Below the pieces are notes generated by a model. The model was not told where the DNA came from and searched no databases. It saw only the letters and a list, made by a program, of their open reading frames with translations. DNA of 64,000 nt from Bacteroides faecium (GTDB lineage Bacteria > Bacteroidota > Bacteroidia > Bacteroidales > Bacteroidaceae). Position 1 is the first letter of the stretch. Every line of letters starts with the position of its first letter. Position numbers and translations under genes: made by a program. The DNA is taken from contig NZ_CP050831.1 in assembly GCF_012113595.1 (NCBI RefSeq), positions 6,448,001 to 6,512,000 on the forward strand, given 5' to 3'. This document shows, piece by piece, positions 37,352 to 46,483 of this stretch.

Positions 37352-37398
37352 AAAAAATACCGGGGAGCAGATTTATCCACTCCCCGGTATTTTTTTCT
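37352..37398. terminator. Bidirectional terminator
   Basis: AAAAAAATACCGGGGAG (37352-37368) pairs with CTCCCCGGTATTTTTTT (from 37381). It lies between two convergent genes and has A- and T-runs on both sides. Confidence 0.9.
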
Positions 37399-37480
37399 TT
37401 TTACTTTTATCCATACGTATTGACATTTTATTATCAATAAGCTAATAAAACTTCAATGACGTTCGTTTACAAAATCCATA

Positions 37481-37705
37481 CTATCCAAAACTGAAAGGAA
37501 AGGCGCTTTCGTCGGATAAAGCTATCAATCCATTTTTTCGTTGAATACAAATTTTGTTCTCTCTTGCCAGCCAACCGGCAGCTAATGCTGTACTCTCTAC
37601 GCTAAGGTTTAATCTTCTCGCCAATTCTGGTATTGAAATTTCACCAAATTCCTTTAGGGCGCACCAGACCTTTCCGGCGTTCGTCCCTACTATTCTTTTA
37701 TCCAT
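37481..37705 (-). CDS. Winged-helix protein (DUF2582-like)
   Basis: A 74-aa protein: AGKVWCALKEFGEISIPELARRLNLSVESTALAAGWLARENKI is a compact winged helix, fitting the DUF2582 family of small putative DNA-binding proteins in Bacteroidota. The target is unknown. Single gene. Confidence 0.8.
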   Translation of the reverse strand: MDKRIVGTNAGKVWCALKEFGEISIPELARRLNLSVESTALAAGWLARENKICIQRKNGLIALSDESAFPFSFG

Positions 37706-38018
37706 GGCTATTATTTATTTAATAATTTGGTTACAATATAGCGATTTTAGCAATAGATTATAATCAAAAGAGCGTTTTTTATTTCAGGTTTTGACATTAT
37801 TTAAAACATTAAAATCCATATCACCGCAAACGGTTAAAAATATGGTCATTTTATATACAGTTATACCATACTTAAATACACAAAATATTAAAATAAATTA
37901 TCAAACAAAGGGATAATAAAGCATCGTCAACAAATAGATATTCTACAAATAAGCAATATCGGACAAGTCTGTTCCCTTTTTTACCAGTACCTTTGCAAAG
38001 TGAAATAACAATCAAACT
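37706..38018. other. Intergenic region (313 bases)
   Basis: AT-rich spacer between divergent genes. It holds a plus-strand -7 box TACCTTTG (37988-37995) for the AraC/GyrI gene, without a clear -33. Nothing else is seen. Confidence 0.5.
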
Positions 38019-38876
38019 ATGCAACAGAAGAAAACAACGAAAGAAGAGTATCAAAAGTGCGTAAATGTCGTAGTGGAATATATCAATCAGCATTTAGGAG
38101 AAGATATTGATTTAAAATCGCTGGCCAAGGTTTCTAATTTCTCTCCTTTTTACTTTCACCGGATAATGAAAGCATTTCTCGGTGAACCGATTGGTACGTT
38201 TATTGTCCGGACGCGGACAGAAGCTGCCGCACGCCTGCTCCGCTACTCGGATATCCCGATTGCCGATATTGCCTATCGCATCGGATATTCGTCTCCCTCT
38301 TCATTGTCGAAAGTATTCAGGCAGTTTTATGGGATTTCACCTTTAGAGTATCGAAACAATAAAAACTTTGTAATTATGAAACCAGCGATTATCAGACCGG
38401 AATTGGAACTGAAAAGTGAGATTAAGAATGTACCTGCAAGAAATGTGATTTATATCCGCCTGTCGGGCGACTACAAACTGAATGATTATGGCGGAACCTG
38501 GGGACGGTTGTGGCAGTTTATCAAAGAACAAAACCTGCCAATGGGGGATTTCAGCCCGCTTTGCATCTATCACGACGACCCCAAAGTGACACCTGCCGAG
38601 AAGTTGCGTACAGATGTATGTATGGTAATGCCTGTTCAGGTAGCGCCTAAAGGCGACGTAGGATTCAAGATGCTTCCTGCCGGACGTTATGCCATTTTCC
38701 TTTATAAAGGGCCGTACGACAACCTGCAAGCAGTGTATGACACTATTTACGGAAAATATCTGCCCGAAATGGAATGTACGTTGCGCGACGAAGCCAGTGC
38801 CGAACGTTATCTGAACGACCCGTGCAAAACGACTCCCGAAGAGTTGCTGACGGAGATTTATATTCCGGTGGAATAA
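38019..38876 (+). CDS. AraC-family regulator with GyrI-like effector domain
   Basis: A 285-aa protein. Here the two AraC HTH units come first (about 12-112: LKSLAKVSNFSPFYFHRIMK, IADIAYRIGYSSPSSLSKVFRQFYGISPLEYR). A GyrI/SOUL-like ligand-binding domain follows (about 130-285: VPARNVIYIRLSGDY, LPAGRYAIFLYKGPYDNL, TEIYIPV). This order is that of Rob/BmrR-like multidrug sensors. It probably senses small hydrophobic compounds. Targets cannot be seen. Confidence 0.9.
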   Translation: MQQKKTTKEEYQKCVNVVVEYINQHLGEDIDLKSLAKVSNFSPFYFHRIMKAFLGEPIGTFIVRTRTEAAARLLRYSDIPIADIAYRIGYSSPSSLSKVFRQFYGISPLEYRNNKNFVIMKPAIIRPELELKSEIKNVPARNVIYIRLSGDYKLNDYGGTWGRLWQFIKEQNLPMGDFSPLCIYHDDPKVTPAEKLRTDVCMVMPVQVAPKGDVGFKMLPAGRYAIFLYKGPYDNLQAVYDTIYGKYLPEMECTLRDEASAERYLNDPCKTTPEELLTEIYIPVE

Positions 38877-38897
38877 AATGGAATAAGAAGTATAAAA

Positions 38898-38931
38898 TAC
38901 AGGCGTGCCACTCCGTCTTGGCACGCCTGTA
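38898..38931. terminator. Terminator between AraC/GyrI and VOC genes
   Basis: TACAGGCGTGCCA (38898-38910) pairs perfectly with TGGCACGCCTGTA (38919-38931). It lies between convergent genes. The T-run is weak. Confidence 0.75.
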
Positions 38932-39022
38932 TCAACTTAGCTCATTTCCATTCCCGATGAATGGGAATTACGATGTACAGATAATCTTCCTCTCCTTTAT
39001 CTGTTTTTATCAGTTTTATCAG

Positions 39023-39388
39023 TTATCTGTCGGCATATAGCCCCACTCGATTTCCTTCACTGTCGGTAAACAGAGCAAACCAGCCTCTGCCTTCTACTTC
39101 TATTTTCGTTTTGGGCATCACGACTTTTCCACCTTTCTGAAGCACCTTTTCTAATGTCAGGGTAATATCTTCACAATTAAAAGAGATAATCACTCCTTTC
39201 TCCGAAGGAAGATAATCCGGCGCGTAGAAAATAGCTCCGACCGTCTCCCCTTCTTCGGTGAAACACGCCATTTTTTCTTCTTCACATTCAAAAACGGGAA
39301 GTTGCACACCCAGCACCGTTTCATAGAAATCGACAGCCCGACGAAAATCGACAGAAGGAATCTCGAAAAATGCAATAAACTTTTTCAT
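39023..39388 (-). CDS. VOC (glyoxalase/bleomycin-resistance-like) family protein
   Basis: A 121-aa protein: FIAFFEIPSVDFRRAVDFYETVLG, GAIFYAPDYLPSEKGVIISFNCED and WFALFTDSEGNRVGLYAD show the two beta-alpha-beta units of a vicinal-oxygen-chelate fold. The substrate is unknown. A good -7 box (TACTTTTG on the minus strand, 39435-39442) lies 47 bases upstream, so it can be transcribed apart from the AraC gene behind it. Confidence 0.88.
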   Translation of the reverse strand: MKKFIAFFEIPSVDFRRAVDFYETVLGVQLPVFECEEEKMACFTEEGETVGAIFYAPDYLPSEKGVIISFNCEDITLTLEKVLQKGGKVVMPKTKIEVEGRGWFALFTDSEGNRVGLYADR

Positions 39389-39483
39389 TTTGTTTCTTTT
39401 TTATGGTTACTACTAAGCCTTTGCAAAGACATTGCAAAAGTAGGGCAACCCGTCGGGCCCTGATAGGAAAAAAGGGACATCTT

Positions 39484-40287
39484 CTAAAGTTCGGAGAAAT
39501 AATCGGAATAGGGAGCACAAACGGAAAGATACTCGGCAGGCGTATAGCCTGAAAAGAGCTTGAACTCCTTTATCATATGCGACTGGTCGGAGAATCCGCA
39601 CTCATAGGCAAGCCGGGCAAAAGGAACTGCCGGATTCTGTTGCAACAGGAACAGCGCACGCTGCATACGTACAATACGGATAAACTCTTTAGGAGTCGTC
39701 CCCACGTAATCGGCAAAAACCCGACCGAACTGTTTGCTGCTCAGGCAAGCCGCTTCCGACAACTGCGAGATTTGAATCTGCGGCTGATTATTGATTTCTT
39801 GAAAGACAGCGGACATTCTCTTCAAATTGTATTCGGAAAAAGAATATAAACGACGGAGAAAGAATTGTTCTATCAGACGGATACAAGCCGTATTGTCGGG
39901 AGTATCAGCGACTTGTTTCGATAAGTCCGAGAGTCCGGCATCTCCCACTTCATCCATAGGTACATTCTGGCCGTGAAACAAGTTGACGGGAATATGAAGC
40001 AGCACCTTTGCCGCATAAGGCTGAAAGACAACTGTTATCATCTCTATCCTTCCCGTAGACACCACATCGGAAAAGCCGACCGACTGCCCGCAAACAAACG
40101 ACTGCGGCTGCAACCGCGATTCGTTCTGTAAAAAGAGCCGTTTGCCTTTGTGAAACACGAGCTGGATGCAACCGATAGGCAGAGTCCGCTCGGAAACAGT
40201 ATCCACCGCATCATCCTGCAATATCCAGTAATGCCGGATATAAGGAGCCAGTACGGAAACAGGAGTGATAATTTGAAATGATTGCAT
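39484..40287 (-). CDS. AraC-family regulator (DUF6597-type N-terminus)
   Basis: A 267-aa protein. The N-terminal part (SVLAPYIRHYWILQDD, RTLPIGCIQLVFHKGKRLF) matches the DUF6597 group. The C-terminal AraC HTH is at about 165-260 (ISQLSEAACLSSKQFGRVFADYVGTTPKEF, FARLAYECGFSDQSHMIKEFKLFSGYTPAEYL). Upstream, 40340-40347 is a minus-strand -7 box (TACTTTTG), and GTAACC/GGTTAC (40314-40334) forms a small inverted repeat in the leader. The VOC gene directly downstream on the same strand is its most likely partner. Confidence 0.9.
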   Translation of the reverse strand: MQSFQIITPVSVLAPYIRHYWILQDDAVDTVSERTLPIGCIQLVFHKGKRLFLQNESRLQPQSFVCGQSVGFSDVVSTGRIEMITVVFQPYAAKVLLHIPVNLFHGQNVPMDEVGDAGLSDLSKQVADTPDNTACIRLIEQFFLRRLYSFSEYNLKRMSAVFQEINNQPQIQISQLSEAACLSSKQFGRVFADYVGTTPKEFIRIVRMQRALFLLQQNPAVPFARLAYECGFSDQSHMIKEFKLFSGYTPAEYLSVCAPYSDYFSEL

Positions 40288-40406
40288 ACGGCAGATTTTC
40301 TACTTTTTAAGTTGTAACCGTTTTTTTAGGTTACGACTGCAAAAGTAGAAAGTTTGCCGGATAATGTATTGTAAAAATGGGACATTCTTTTATTTAAAGA
40401 AAACCA

Positions 40407-41168
40407 TTATTTAAAGAAAACCATTTGCGCAATTGAGGGCATAGGTTCATCCATCATACTTTCACCGGTGAAGTTCCAAGAAACCCGGTTATCATAAGAA
40501 TCGAGCGCAAGCCAATTGAAAGAGGCGGCACTGAAATAGCCTACTCCGCAGAAAAGCACCCAGGCCGTTTTTCTATCTGTCGGTTCGCCCACCTCACATT
40601 TTATGCGGAATATCCAGTTATCCCTCGCATACAGGGACGGATTCAGTTCAAGCCCCGTCTGCACCAGATTTCCCGAATAAATTTCTCTTGAAGACATTTC
40701 CTCTGATGAAATATCCAGTAAGGAAACGACCAGATTATCCGACAAAGTTGTGAAACCGGCGCTTTTCAGTTCGATAGGCGAATCATTATTAATCCGGTCT
40801 ACAAATATTTGGCTGCTTGTACACATCACTACATAATCTACCGTATGGGAAGATATACTCTGCGAAATCCTTTCATTCAGTCGGAGCAGACTTTTTTCAT
40901 ACCTCGATGCACTTAGGGAATTCACAGCGTTCAGTTCTTCAAGGTCGGAATTCGTGATATAAGACAGAACGGTGCTTTTCTTGTTCGGATTAATGTAATA
41001 CTTCTGAACCGGTTCGCTGATGTCTACGAATTTATTCAGGACATGGACATCGGACTCGTAAGAGTTACCCGCCTCGGCAGGAGTGTCAATAACAAAGTTG
41101 TCACTACATCCACACAACAGGATGAGAAAAAGTAAAAAGCCTAGTTTAGTTAATTGCAGATTCTTCAT
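40407..41168 (-). CDS. Lipoprotein of unknown function (253 aa)
   Basis: The signal peptide ends in lipobox LCGC (Cys 21). The mature part has no recognised motif. It is beta-rich in the second half (WIFRIKCEVGEPTDRKTAWVLFCGVGYFSAASFNW). It is probably attached to the periplasmic face or cell surface. A minus-strand -7 box (TAACTTTG, 41227-41234) lies upstream. Confidence 0.75.
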   Translation of the reverse strand: MKNLQLTKLGFLLFLILLCGCSDNFVIDTPAEAGNSYESDVHVLNKFVDISEPVQKYYINPNKKSTVLSYITNSDLEELNAVNSLSASRYEKSLLRLNERISQSISSHTVDYVVMCTSSQIFVDRINNDSPIELKSAGFTTLSDNLVVSLLDISSEEMSSREIYSGNLVQTGLELNPSLYARDNWIFRIKCEVGEPTDRKTAWVLFCGVGYFSAASFNWLALDSYDNRVSWNFTGESMMDEPMPSIAQMVFFK

Positions 41169-41315
41169 AACATACAGGGTTTGGTTATCTTTTCCTATTT
41201 CATAAAATAGTTTAGTTTTATGGCAACAAAGTTATGGGAAAGAAAATAAAAAAGTCTTGAACGAATTCAAGACTGCAATTGATTTATATCGGATATAAAT
41301 ATTATTAACAATAAT

Positions 41316-41351
41316 TCCCGCTATCGTGCCAATGGTGGCAGGATAGCGGGA
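41316..41351 (-). terminator. Terminator after the DUF3829 gene
   Basis: TCCCGCTATCGTGCCA pairs with TGGCAGGATAGCGGGA around a 4-base loop (41316-41351) with one G-G mismatch. It lies 10 bases beyond the stop codon on the minus strand. Confidence 0.75.
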
Positions 41352-41361
41352 GTCTGTTTCT

Positions 41362-42231
41362 TTAGATAACGGAAAGGCCGTATTCGTAGGCATCGGACAT
41401 TGCATTGTAATCTGCGTCCGAGTAAGCGCCTTTGTCCCTGGCTTTCTGCATATCCTTCATAAAGGATTCTACGGAAGAGAGAAAACTCTGATAGTTTTTC
41501 AATTCTTCGTCATAACCGGTAACGGCAGGAAGTTTCTTTGCGGCTTCCAGTTCCTTTTTCAATTCTGCCATTTTCACGTCAATCCGCATGCCGTCCATTG
41601 CGTGTTTACGGGAGTAGAGGTTCATTATACTTTGTACGGTGCCCGACATTTTACGCATAGCCATTATCTGGTCTTTCAACGGCTCGTCGGCGAGAAGTTC
41701 TTTTTCCGCCTGTTCCGTCAGAGGGCTTAATATATCGAAAATCACTTGTTTGTATTCGGACATCGCTATGCTCAACTGATAGTTCTCTTCCAAAAGCTTA
41801 GTGGTTTCCACCTTTTTGTTATCCTTGCGGTAAGCCAGGAATTTATCAAAATTAGCGTAGAACTGTGCTCTCGAAGTAAATAATCCCCTATAATTCTGTA
41901 TCAGATTTTGACGAACTTCATCATTGAAGTAGACACCTGGATTCATCAGTTCCGCAGTATCCCTGGCCGAGACTTCCGGCGGCGCAATCGGAGCTACTTC
42001 GGGCACTTTTCCCGTCTGCTCCATATATCCCAATACCGCATTTATATCTTTTGCATTAGCTACATGCCTCAAAACAATGAGTGATGTATGATAATAATTT
42101 ATCACTTTACTGGCGTCGTCCAACTCTTCAGGAGTAGCTGAGGACGCAACCTGCTTCTTGTTCCCTCCCGAACAAGAAACCAACAAGAAAGCACCGACAA
42201 GTGCCCCTAACAACAAGATTCTTTTCTTCAT
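41362..42231 (-). CDS. DUF3829-like lipoprotein (289 aa)
   Basis: The lipobox is LLVSC (Cys 20), then a mostly helical mature protein (VINYYHTSLIVLRHVANAKDINAVLGYM, MRIDVKMAELKKELEAAKK), fitting the DUF3829 group of helical surface or periplasmic proteins. No catalytic motif. Single gene with its own terminator. Confidence 0.75.
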   Translation of the reverse strand: MKKRILLLGALVGAFLLVSCSGGNKKQVASSATPEELDDASKVINYYHTSLIVLRHVANAKDINAVLGYMEQTGKVPEVAPIAPPEVSARDTAELMNPGVYFNDEVRQNLIQNYRGLFTSRAQFYANFDKFLAYRKDNKKVETTKLLEENYQLSIAMSEYKQVIFDILSPLTEQAEKELLADEPLKDQIMAMRKMSGTVQSIMNLYSRKHAMDGMRIDVKMAELKKELEAAKKLPAVTGYDEELKNYQSFLSSVESFMKDMQKARDKGAYSDADYNAMSDAYEYGLSVI

Positions 42232-42382
42232 AATGTTCAGTTTATTAAGTCTTTCGTACTATAACAATAAAAATCGTTTTTTGTTATAACCAAACAATGC
42301 ATATCGGATAAGTTAAAAAAGAGCAGGAAAGTCCTAGATGTTATTAGCGATGGTTGAGGAATAAACAATCACAAGGAGTATA

Positions 42383-42457
42383 AAAACAAAAAATGGCTAC
42401 TCATCACGAGCAACCAATCTTTTGTTAACCTTAAATCTAATACTTATGAAAAAAACA
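42383..42457 (-). ncRNA. Candidate small RNA, copy 1 of 3
   Basis: On the minus strand a perfect promoter (TTTG 42490-42493, 19 bases, TACCTTTG 42463-42470) is followed by a conserved stretch containing TTAGATTTAAGGTTAACAAA, then a hairpin (GGTTGCTC/GAGTAGCC, about 42395-42414) and a T-rich end. Two other copies (43651, 51972) share promoter, core and terminator design. The hairpin sequence differs between copies but its pairing is kept. No ORF worth the name is inside. The rest of the gap 42232-42687 shows nothing else. Confidence 0.7.
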
Positions 42458-42462
42458 CATTA

Positions 42463-42493
42463 CAAAGGTACTATCTTTCTGGTAAATAGCAAA
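42463..42493 (-). promoter_or_regulatory. Promoter of sRNA copy 1
   Basis: TTTG-N19-TACCTTTG on the minus strand, an exact consensus match. Confidence 0.75.
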
Positions 42494-42687
42494 TTTCAGG
42501 GTGAAAACGGGTGATAATATAACACGGTTTAATACTCTCGGAAGCGCATTAACATTTCAGACTTCACACGTTAACATTTAACATATTCATTCACAATCAT
42601 TGCTTATCACATTGCCTGGAATCAGGCTTCATTCTTTTTTCTGCCCAAAAGAGGATAAATAAGATTCATTTTACGTAACTTTGAAGT

Positions 42688-43626
42688 ATGATAATCAGTG
42701 CCAGCCGCCGGACGGATATTCCGGCATTTTATTCATCCTGGTTTTTCAACCGGATTAAAGAGGGATATGTATTAGTGCCTAATCCTTTCAATCCAAAGAT
42801 GATTAGCAAGGTCAGCCTCGCCCCTGCCGTAGTAGATTGTGTCGTGTTCTGGACGAAGAATCCGGCTCCGATGATTGACAAACTGGATAAATTGCAGGAT
42901 TACAAATACTACTTCCAGTTCACCCTCAACCCTTACGGTGAAAAGTTGGAAAACAACTTGCCCTCTATCGCCAAACGAATAGAAACCTTCAAACGGCTCT
43001 CCGACAAGATTGGAAAAGAGAAAGTCATCTGGCGTTACGACCCGATATTAACGAATACAGAATTTAATGTAGCTTTCCATAAAGAAGCATTTGCACAAAT
43101 AGCCGACGGGCTTAAAGACCATACGGAAAAATGTATGCTGGGATTCATCGACCATTATCAGCATATCCGCAATGCGGTAGGACAATTCAACATCAATCCT
43201 TTGACAAAAGAAGAGATTGAAGAAATGGCTGTTTCTTTCAAGAAAACAATAGATGCATATCCGACCGTCCAATTAGATACCTGCACCACTAAAGTGGATT
43301 TGAGACATCTGAATATCCCCAGTGGCCTGTGTATCGACAAAGAACTGATAGAAAGAATTATCGGCTGCCCGATTCTTGCCAAGAAAGATAAGAATCAACG
43401 GAGTATCTGCAACTGCATCGAAAGCATCGACATCGGTACGTATGAAAGTTGCCTCAACGGGTGCATCTATTGTTATGCAATCAAAGGCAATTACAACACC
43501 GCAGAATATAATATGAAGAAGCATGATAAAAACTCTCCGCTTCTTATCGGGTATTTATCTGAAAACGACGTGGTGAAAGAACGGGAAATGAAAAGTATGA
43601 AGAATAGCCAGTACTCACTATTTTAA
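42688..43626 (+). CDS. DUF1848 protein (radical-SAM-like Cys motif at the C-terminus)
   Basis: A 312-aa protein. The start MIISASRRTDIPAFYSSWFFNRIKEGYVLVPNPFN is the DUF1848 signature, followed by VVFWTKNPAP, FQFTLNPYG and VIWRYDPI. Near the C-terminus CNCIESIDIGTYESCLNGCIYCYA carries several Cys residues that could bind an iron-sulfur cluster, as in spore-photoproduct-lyase-like enzymes. The reaction is unknown. The gene stands alone, framed by sRNA copies 1 and 2 on the opposite strand. Confidence 0.88.
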   Translation: MIISASRRTDIPAFYSSWFFNRIKEGYVLVPNPFNPKMISKVSLAPAVVDCVVFWTKNPAPMIDKLDKLQDYKYYFQFTLNPYGEKLENNLPSIAKRIETFKRLSDKIGKEKVIWRYDPILTNTEFNVAFHKEAFAQIADGLKDHTEKCMLGFIDHYQHIRNAVGQFNINPLTKEEIEEMAVSFKKTIDAYPTVQLDTCTTKVDLRHLNIPSGLCIDKELIERIIGCPILAKKDKNQRSICNCIESIDIGTYESCLNGCIYCYAIKGNYNTAEYNMKKHDKNSPLLIGYLSENDVVKEREMKSMKNSQYSLF

Positions 43627-43650
43627 ATGTTCTCCCGAATTTAAGGGCAT

Positions 43651-43717
43651 AAAAAAAGGCTATCTATCCCAGACAGCCAATCTTTTGTTAACCTTAAATC
43701 TAATACTATGAAAAACA
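43651..43717 (-). ncRNA. Candidate small RNA, copy 2 of 3
   Basis: Same design as the copy at 42383: promoter TTTG 43750-43753, 19 bases, TATCTTTG 43723-43730; conserved core TTAGATTTAAGGTTAACAAA; hairpin GGCTGTCT/AGATAGCC (43658-43678) and seven T residues (43651-43657 on the minus strand). Predicted length about 65-70 bases. It starts antisense to nothing and ends just behind the DUF1848 gene. Nothing else is seen in 43754-43992. Confidence 0.75.
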
Positions 43718-43722
43718 CATTG

Positions 43723-43753
43723 CAAAGATACGGACTTTCGGCTTATCTCCAAA
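43723..43753 (-). promoter_or_regulatory. Promoter of sRNA copy 2
   Basis: TTTG-N19-TATCTTTG on the minus strand, an exact consensus match. Confidence 0.8.
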
Positions 43754-43992
43754 TTTATCGGGCAAAACGGGGTATCTTATAACATGGTTTAATAGAATCG
43801 GAATCCGATTAACATATAAGTAGAGTGGCGTTAACATTTAACAGTTTTCTTAAATATATAGGAGTGGAAAACTAAGAGAGATGCAAAAGTTTTCAAACTG
43901 GTTGGCGAATCTTATTAAAGAGAGTTTAAGGTGAGTAACAAATCTCCCGCCCGTTTGTTTAAAATAGAAGGTAACCATCAAATTCCCATTAT

Positions 43993-44772
43993 ATGAATAG
44001 ATTCGAAAATAAGGTAGTCATCATCACCGGTGCTGCCGGCGGCATTGGCGAGGCAACCACACGCCGTATTGTTTCTGAAGGCGGCAAAGTAGTCATTGCC
44101 GACCACTCCAAAGAAAAAGCAGAGCAACTTGCTGCCGAACTCACTCAATCGGGGGCTGACGTACGTCCCATTTATTTCTCCGCTACCGAACTGCAAAGCT
44201 GTAAAGAGCTGATTGATTTTGCAATGAAAGAATACGGGCAAGTGGACATACTGATTAACAACGTAGGCGGAACCGACCCGAAACGTGACCTGGGTATCGA
44301 GAAACTGGATATTAATTACTTCGACGAAGTATTCCACCTGAACCTTTGCTGCACTATGTATCTCTCCCAACAAGTGATTCCTATTATGGTGGCGCACGGC
44401 GGGGGAAATATCGTAAACGTAGCATCTATCAGCGGAATGACCGCCGACGCCAACGGGACTTTATACGGAGCCAGCAAAGCGGGTGTCATCAACCTGACTA
44501 AATATATCGCCACCCAACTGGGCAAGAAGAATATACGTTGCAACGCCGTAGCACCCGGACTGATACTGACTCCCGCCGCCCTGGATAATCTGAATGAGGA
44601 TGTCCGCAACATCTTTTTGGGACAATGTGCCACGCCTTATCTGGGTGAACCGGAAGATGTGGCAGCTACCATTGCCTTTCTCGCCTCGAACGACGCCCGG
44701 TATATCACCGGACAGACAATCGTCGTAGACGGCGGATTGACTACTCATAACCCAACCGTGGAATTATCATAA
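43993..44772 (+). CDS. SDR-family oxidoreductase
   Basis: A 259-aa classical short-chain dehydrogenase. Cofactor motif TGAAGGIG (12-19), ADHSK after strand 2, NNVGG (89-93), catalytic Ser 145 or 147, Tyr 158 and Lys 162 in YGASK, and DGG near the end (FLASNDARYITGQTIVVDGG). It uses NAD(P)H on an unknown alcohol or ketone. A TetR gene lies 375 bases downstream on the same strand behind a palindromic region. Confidence 0.9.
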   Translation: MNRFENKVVIITGAAGGIGEATTRRIVSEGGKVVIADHSKEKAEQLAAELTQSGADVRPIYFSATELQSCKELIDFAMKEYGQVDILINNVGGTDPKRDLGIEKLDINYFDEVFHLNLCCTMYLSQQVIPIMVAHGGGNIVNVASISGMTADANGTLYGASKAGVINLTKYIATQLGKKNIRCNAVAPGLILTPAALDNLNEDVRNIFLGQCATPYLGEPEDVAATIAFLASNDARYITGQTIVVDGGLTTHNPTVELS

Positions 44773-44838
44773 TAGAGAAACATCTTATTAACTGCGAATA
44801 AGATATTCATTCGCATGGATTATTTCCCCCGTTGCCTA

Positions 44839-44920
44839 TTCGGTTTTCGTTTGACTTAACTCAAGCGAGCGTTCGACTTAAGTTAAGCTATCGCTTGACT
44901 TAAGTCAAACGAAAACTGAA
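44839..44920. repeat. Large inverted repeat with three TTGACTTAAGTCAA-like palindromes
   Basis: 30-base arms (44839-44868 and 44891-44920) are complementary at 28 positions. Within arms and loop the palindrome TTGACTTAAGTCAA occurs three times with small changes (about 44851, 44873, 44895), spaced about 22 bases. It lies 26 bases upstream of 44946 and about 230 bases before the TetR gene: either a long terminator stem for the SDR gene or an operator array. The rest of the gap 44773-45146 shows only a weak, unlikely ORF. Confidence 0.75.
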
Positions 44921-45146
44921 TCGCAGGTTGAATAAATAATTTATGAAGCCTGGTTTCTTAAACAATGCATTGCCACAAACTAGTTATTGCATCGCATTAC
45001 CGAGCATACAATTCTCCCGCCGCCCCCATATTTCATCATTCTTTTCCAAATTCAGAGTAGCCGCATCAAAAAAAACTCTTTTCCCTCTCCATGTTACCGG
45101 TAGGAAACATACCTTTGTGACCAACCAGTAACAAGACTATAAAAGT

Positions 45147-45761
45147 ATGGAAAAAGAGATTACCAAAAACAGGCAGGCAACGGAACTTACCTTGATTAAA
45201 GCCGTCGATGACATCATCGAGGAAAGTGGCTTCGAAGGATTAGGCATCAATGCAATAGCAGCCAAGGCTAAAGTTTCCAAAATGCTTATCTACCGTTATT
45301 TTAACTCACTAGACGGGTTGATAGCAGCCTATATCCAACAAAATGACTATTGGATTAACTTCAATGAAGAATTGCCGGATAAAGAACATTTATCTGAATT
45401 TATCAAGCAAATATTCAAAAGACAAATCGCCCGGCTGCGGGAAAGTTATACACTGAAACGGTTATATCGCTGGGAGCTCTCAACAGACAACAAATTCGTG
45501 AAAGAGCTGCGCGACAAGCGGGAAGAGAAAGGACTCTGGCTGATAGAAGCCGTCAGCAGGCTTTCAAAGCATCCGCAAAAGGAAACTGCCGCCGTAGCTT
45601 CCATTATCACAGCGGCTATCAGCTATCTGGCGCTGCTCGAAGAAAACTGCCAGGCATATAACGGACTCAAGATACAACAGGAAACCGGTTGGGAACAACT
45701 GGAAGAGGGGATTAATTTACTAGTAGACCTTTGGTTACAAAAAACAACTTTAACGAAATGA
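45147..45761 (+). CDS. TetR-family transcriptional regulator
   Basis: A 204-aa protein. The N-terminal TetR HTH is at about 12-58 (ELTLIKAVDDIIEESGFEGLGINAIAAKAKVSKMLIYRYFNSLDGLIAAYI). The rest is an all-helical ligand-binding domain. It overlaps the start of the next gene by 4 bases, so it heads an operon of three. The palindromes at 44839-44920 are possible operators. Confidence 0.9.
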   Translation: MEKEITKNRQATELTLIKAVDDIIEESGFEGLGINAIAAKAKVSKMLIYRYFNSLDGLIAAYIQQNDYWINFNEELPDKEHLSEFIKQIFKRQIARLRESYTLKRLYRWELSTDNKFVKELRDKREEKGLWLIEAVSRLSKHPQKETAAVASIITAAISYLALLEENCQAYNGLKIQQETGWEQLEEGINLLVDLWLQKTTLTK

Positions 45762-46483
45762 ATAAAATGACGATTATGGGATTATGGTTCTTCTCTCTAT
45801 TGATTAATAGCGGATGCAATCAGGAATTAATAGATTACAACACCGACGACCTCAAAATATCTATCGAAAAGGGTGAGGAATGGATGCATGACTTTCCGCT
45901 ATTCTTAGGTATCAATAAGAAGAATCCGCCACAAATTGCTATTTGGACGGAAGATATGGAAGGAAATTATTTATCCACTATTTATGTGACGCATAAAATA
46001 GCCACTCAATCCTGGCAAGCTTCCGGCGGAAACCGCAGAAAAGAGACTCTGCCACATTGGTGTCATCAGAGAGGTGTTCAATATGAGGACGGACTGTATC
46101 TTCCGACAAAGAAATCGCCATTCACCGACGGAGTCAGCGGAGCAACTCCAAAAGGCAGTTTTGATGTACGGATAACTCCTACGGGTAAGGTAAAGAAGTT
46201 CATTGTCAAAGTAGAAATCAATCATTCTACAGATTTCAATGATGCATATCCGAAATCCGCCAAAGAAGGAGACGTCCATTATTCCGGCGGAAAAGAGGGA
46301 AGCGGACAGCCTGCCCTTGTCTATGCAGCAGAGGTGGATTTAACTTCCGGTGAAAAAGTATTTGCAGCCAAGTTAATCGGACATAGCAGTCCGGACGGAA
46401 GCAACGGGGATATAACAGAAGATACTTCTTCGCTCACAACTGCATTACATATTGTCAAAAGCATAACGATATACATACAATAA
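45758..46483 (+). CDS. DUF2271-like lipoprotein
   Basis: About 241 aa from the ATG at 45758, which overlaps the TetR stop (ATGA). A longer upstream start is unnecessary. The signal ends NSGC (lipobox). PPQIAIWTEDMEGNYLSTIYVTHKI and later SFDVRITPTGKVKKFIVKVEINHSTDFND fit the DUF2271 group, periplasmic proteins often linked to flavin- or redox-related membrane proteins. Function unknown. It overlaps the next gene by one base. Confidence 0.75.
   Translation: MNKMTIMGLWFFSLLINSGCNQELIDYNTDDLKISIEKGEEWMHDFPLFLGINKKNPPQIAIWTEDMEGNYLSTIYVTHKIATQSWQASGGNRRKETLPHWCHQRGVQYEDGLYLPTKKSPFTDGVSGATPKGSFDVRITPTGKVKKFIVKVEINHSTDFNDAYPKSAKEGDVHYSGGKEGSGQPALVYAAEVDLTSGEKVFAAKLIGHSSPDGSNGDITEDTSSLTTALHIVKSITIYIQ

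Noticed and set aside
44943..45131. A 62-codon frame before the TetR gene
   Set aside because: No ribosome-binding site, no motif, and it overlaps the likely promoter region of the TetR gene.
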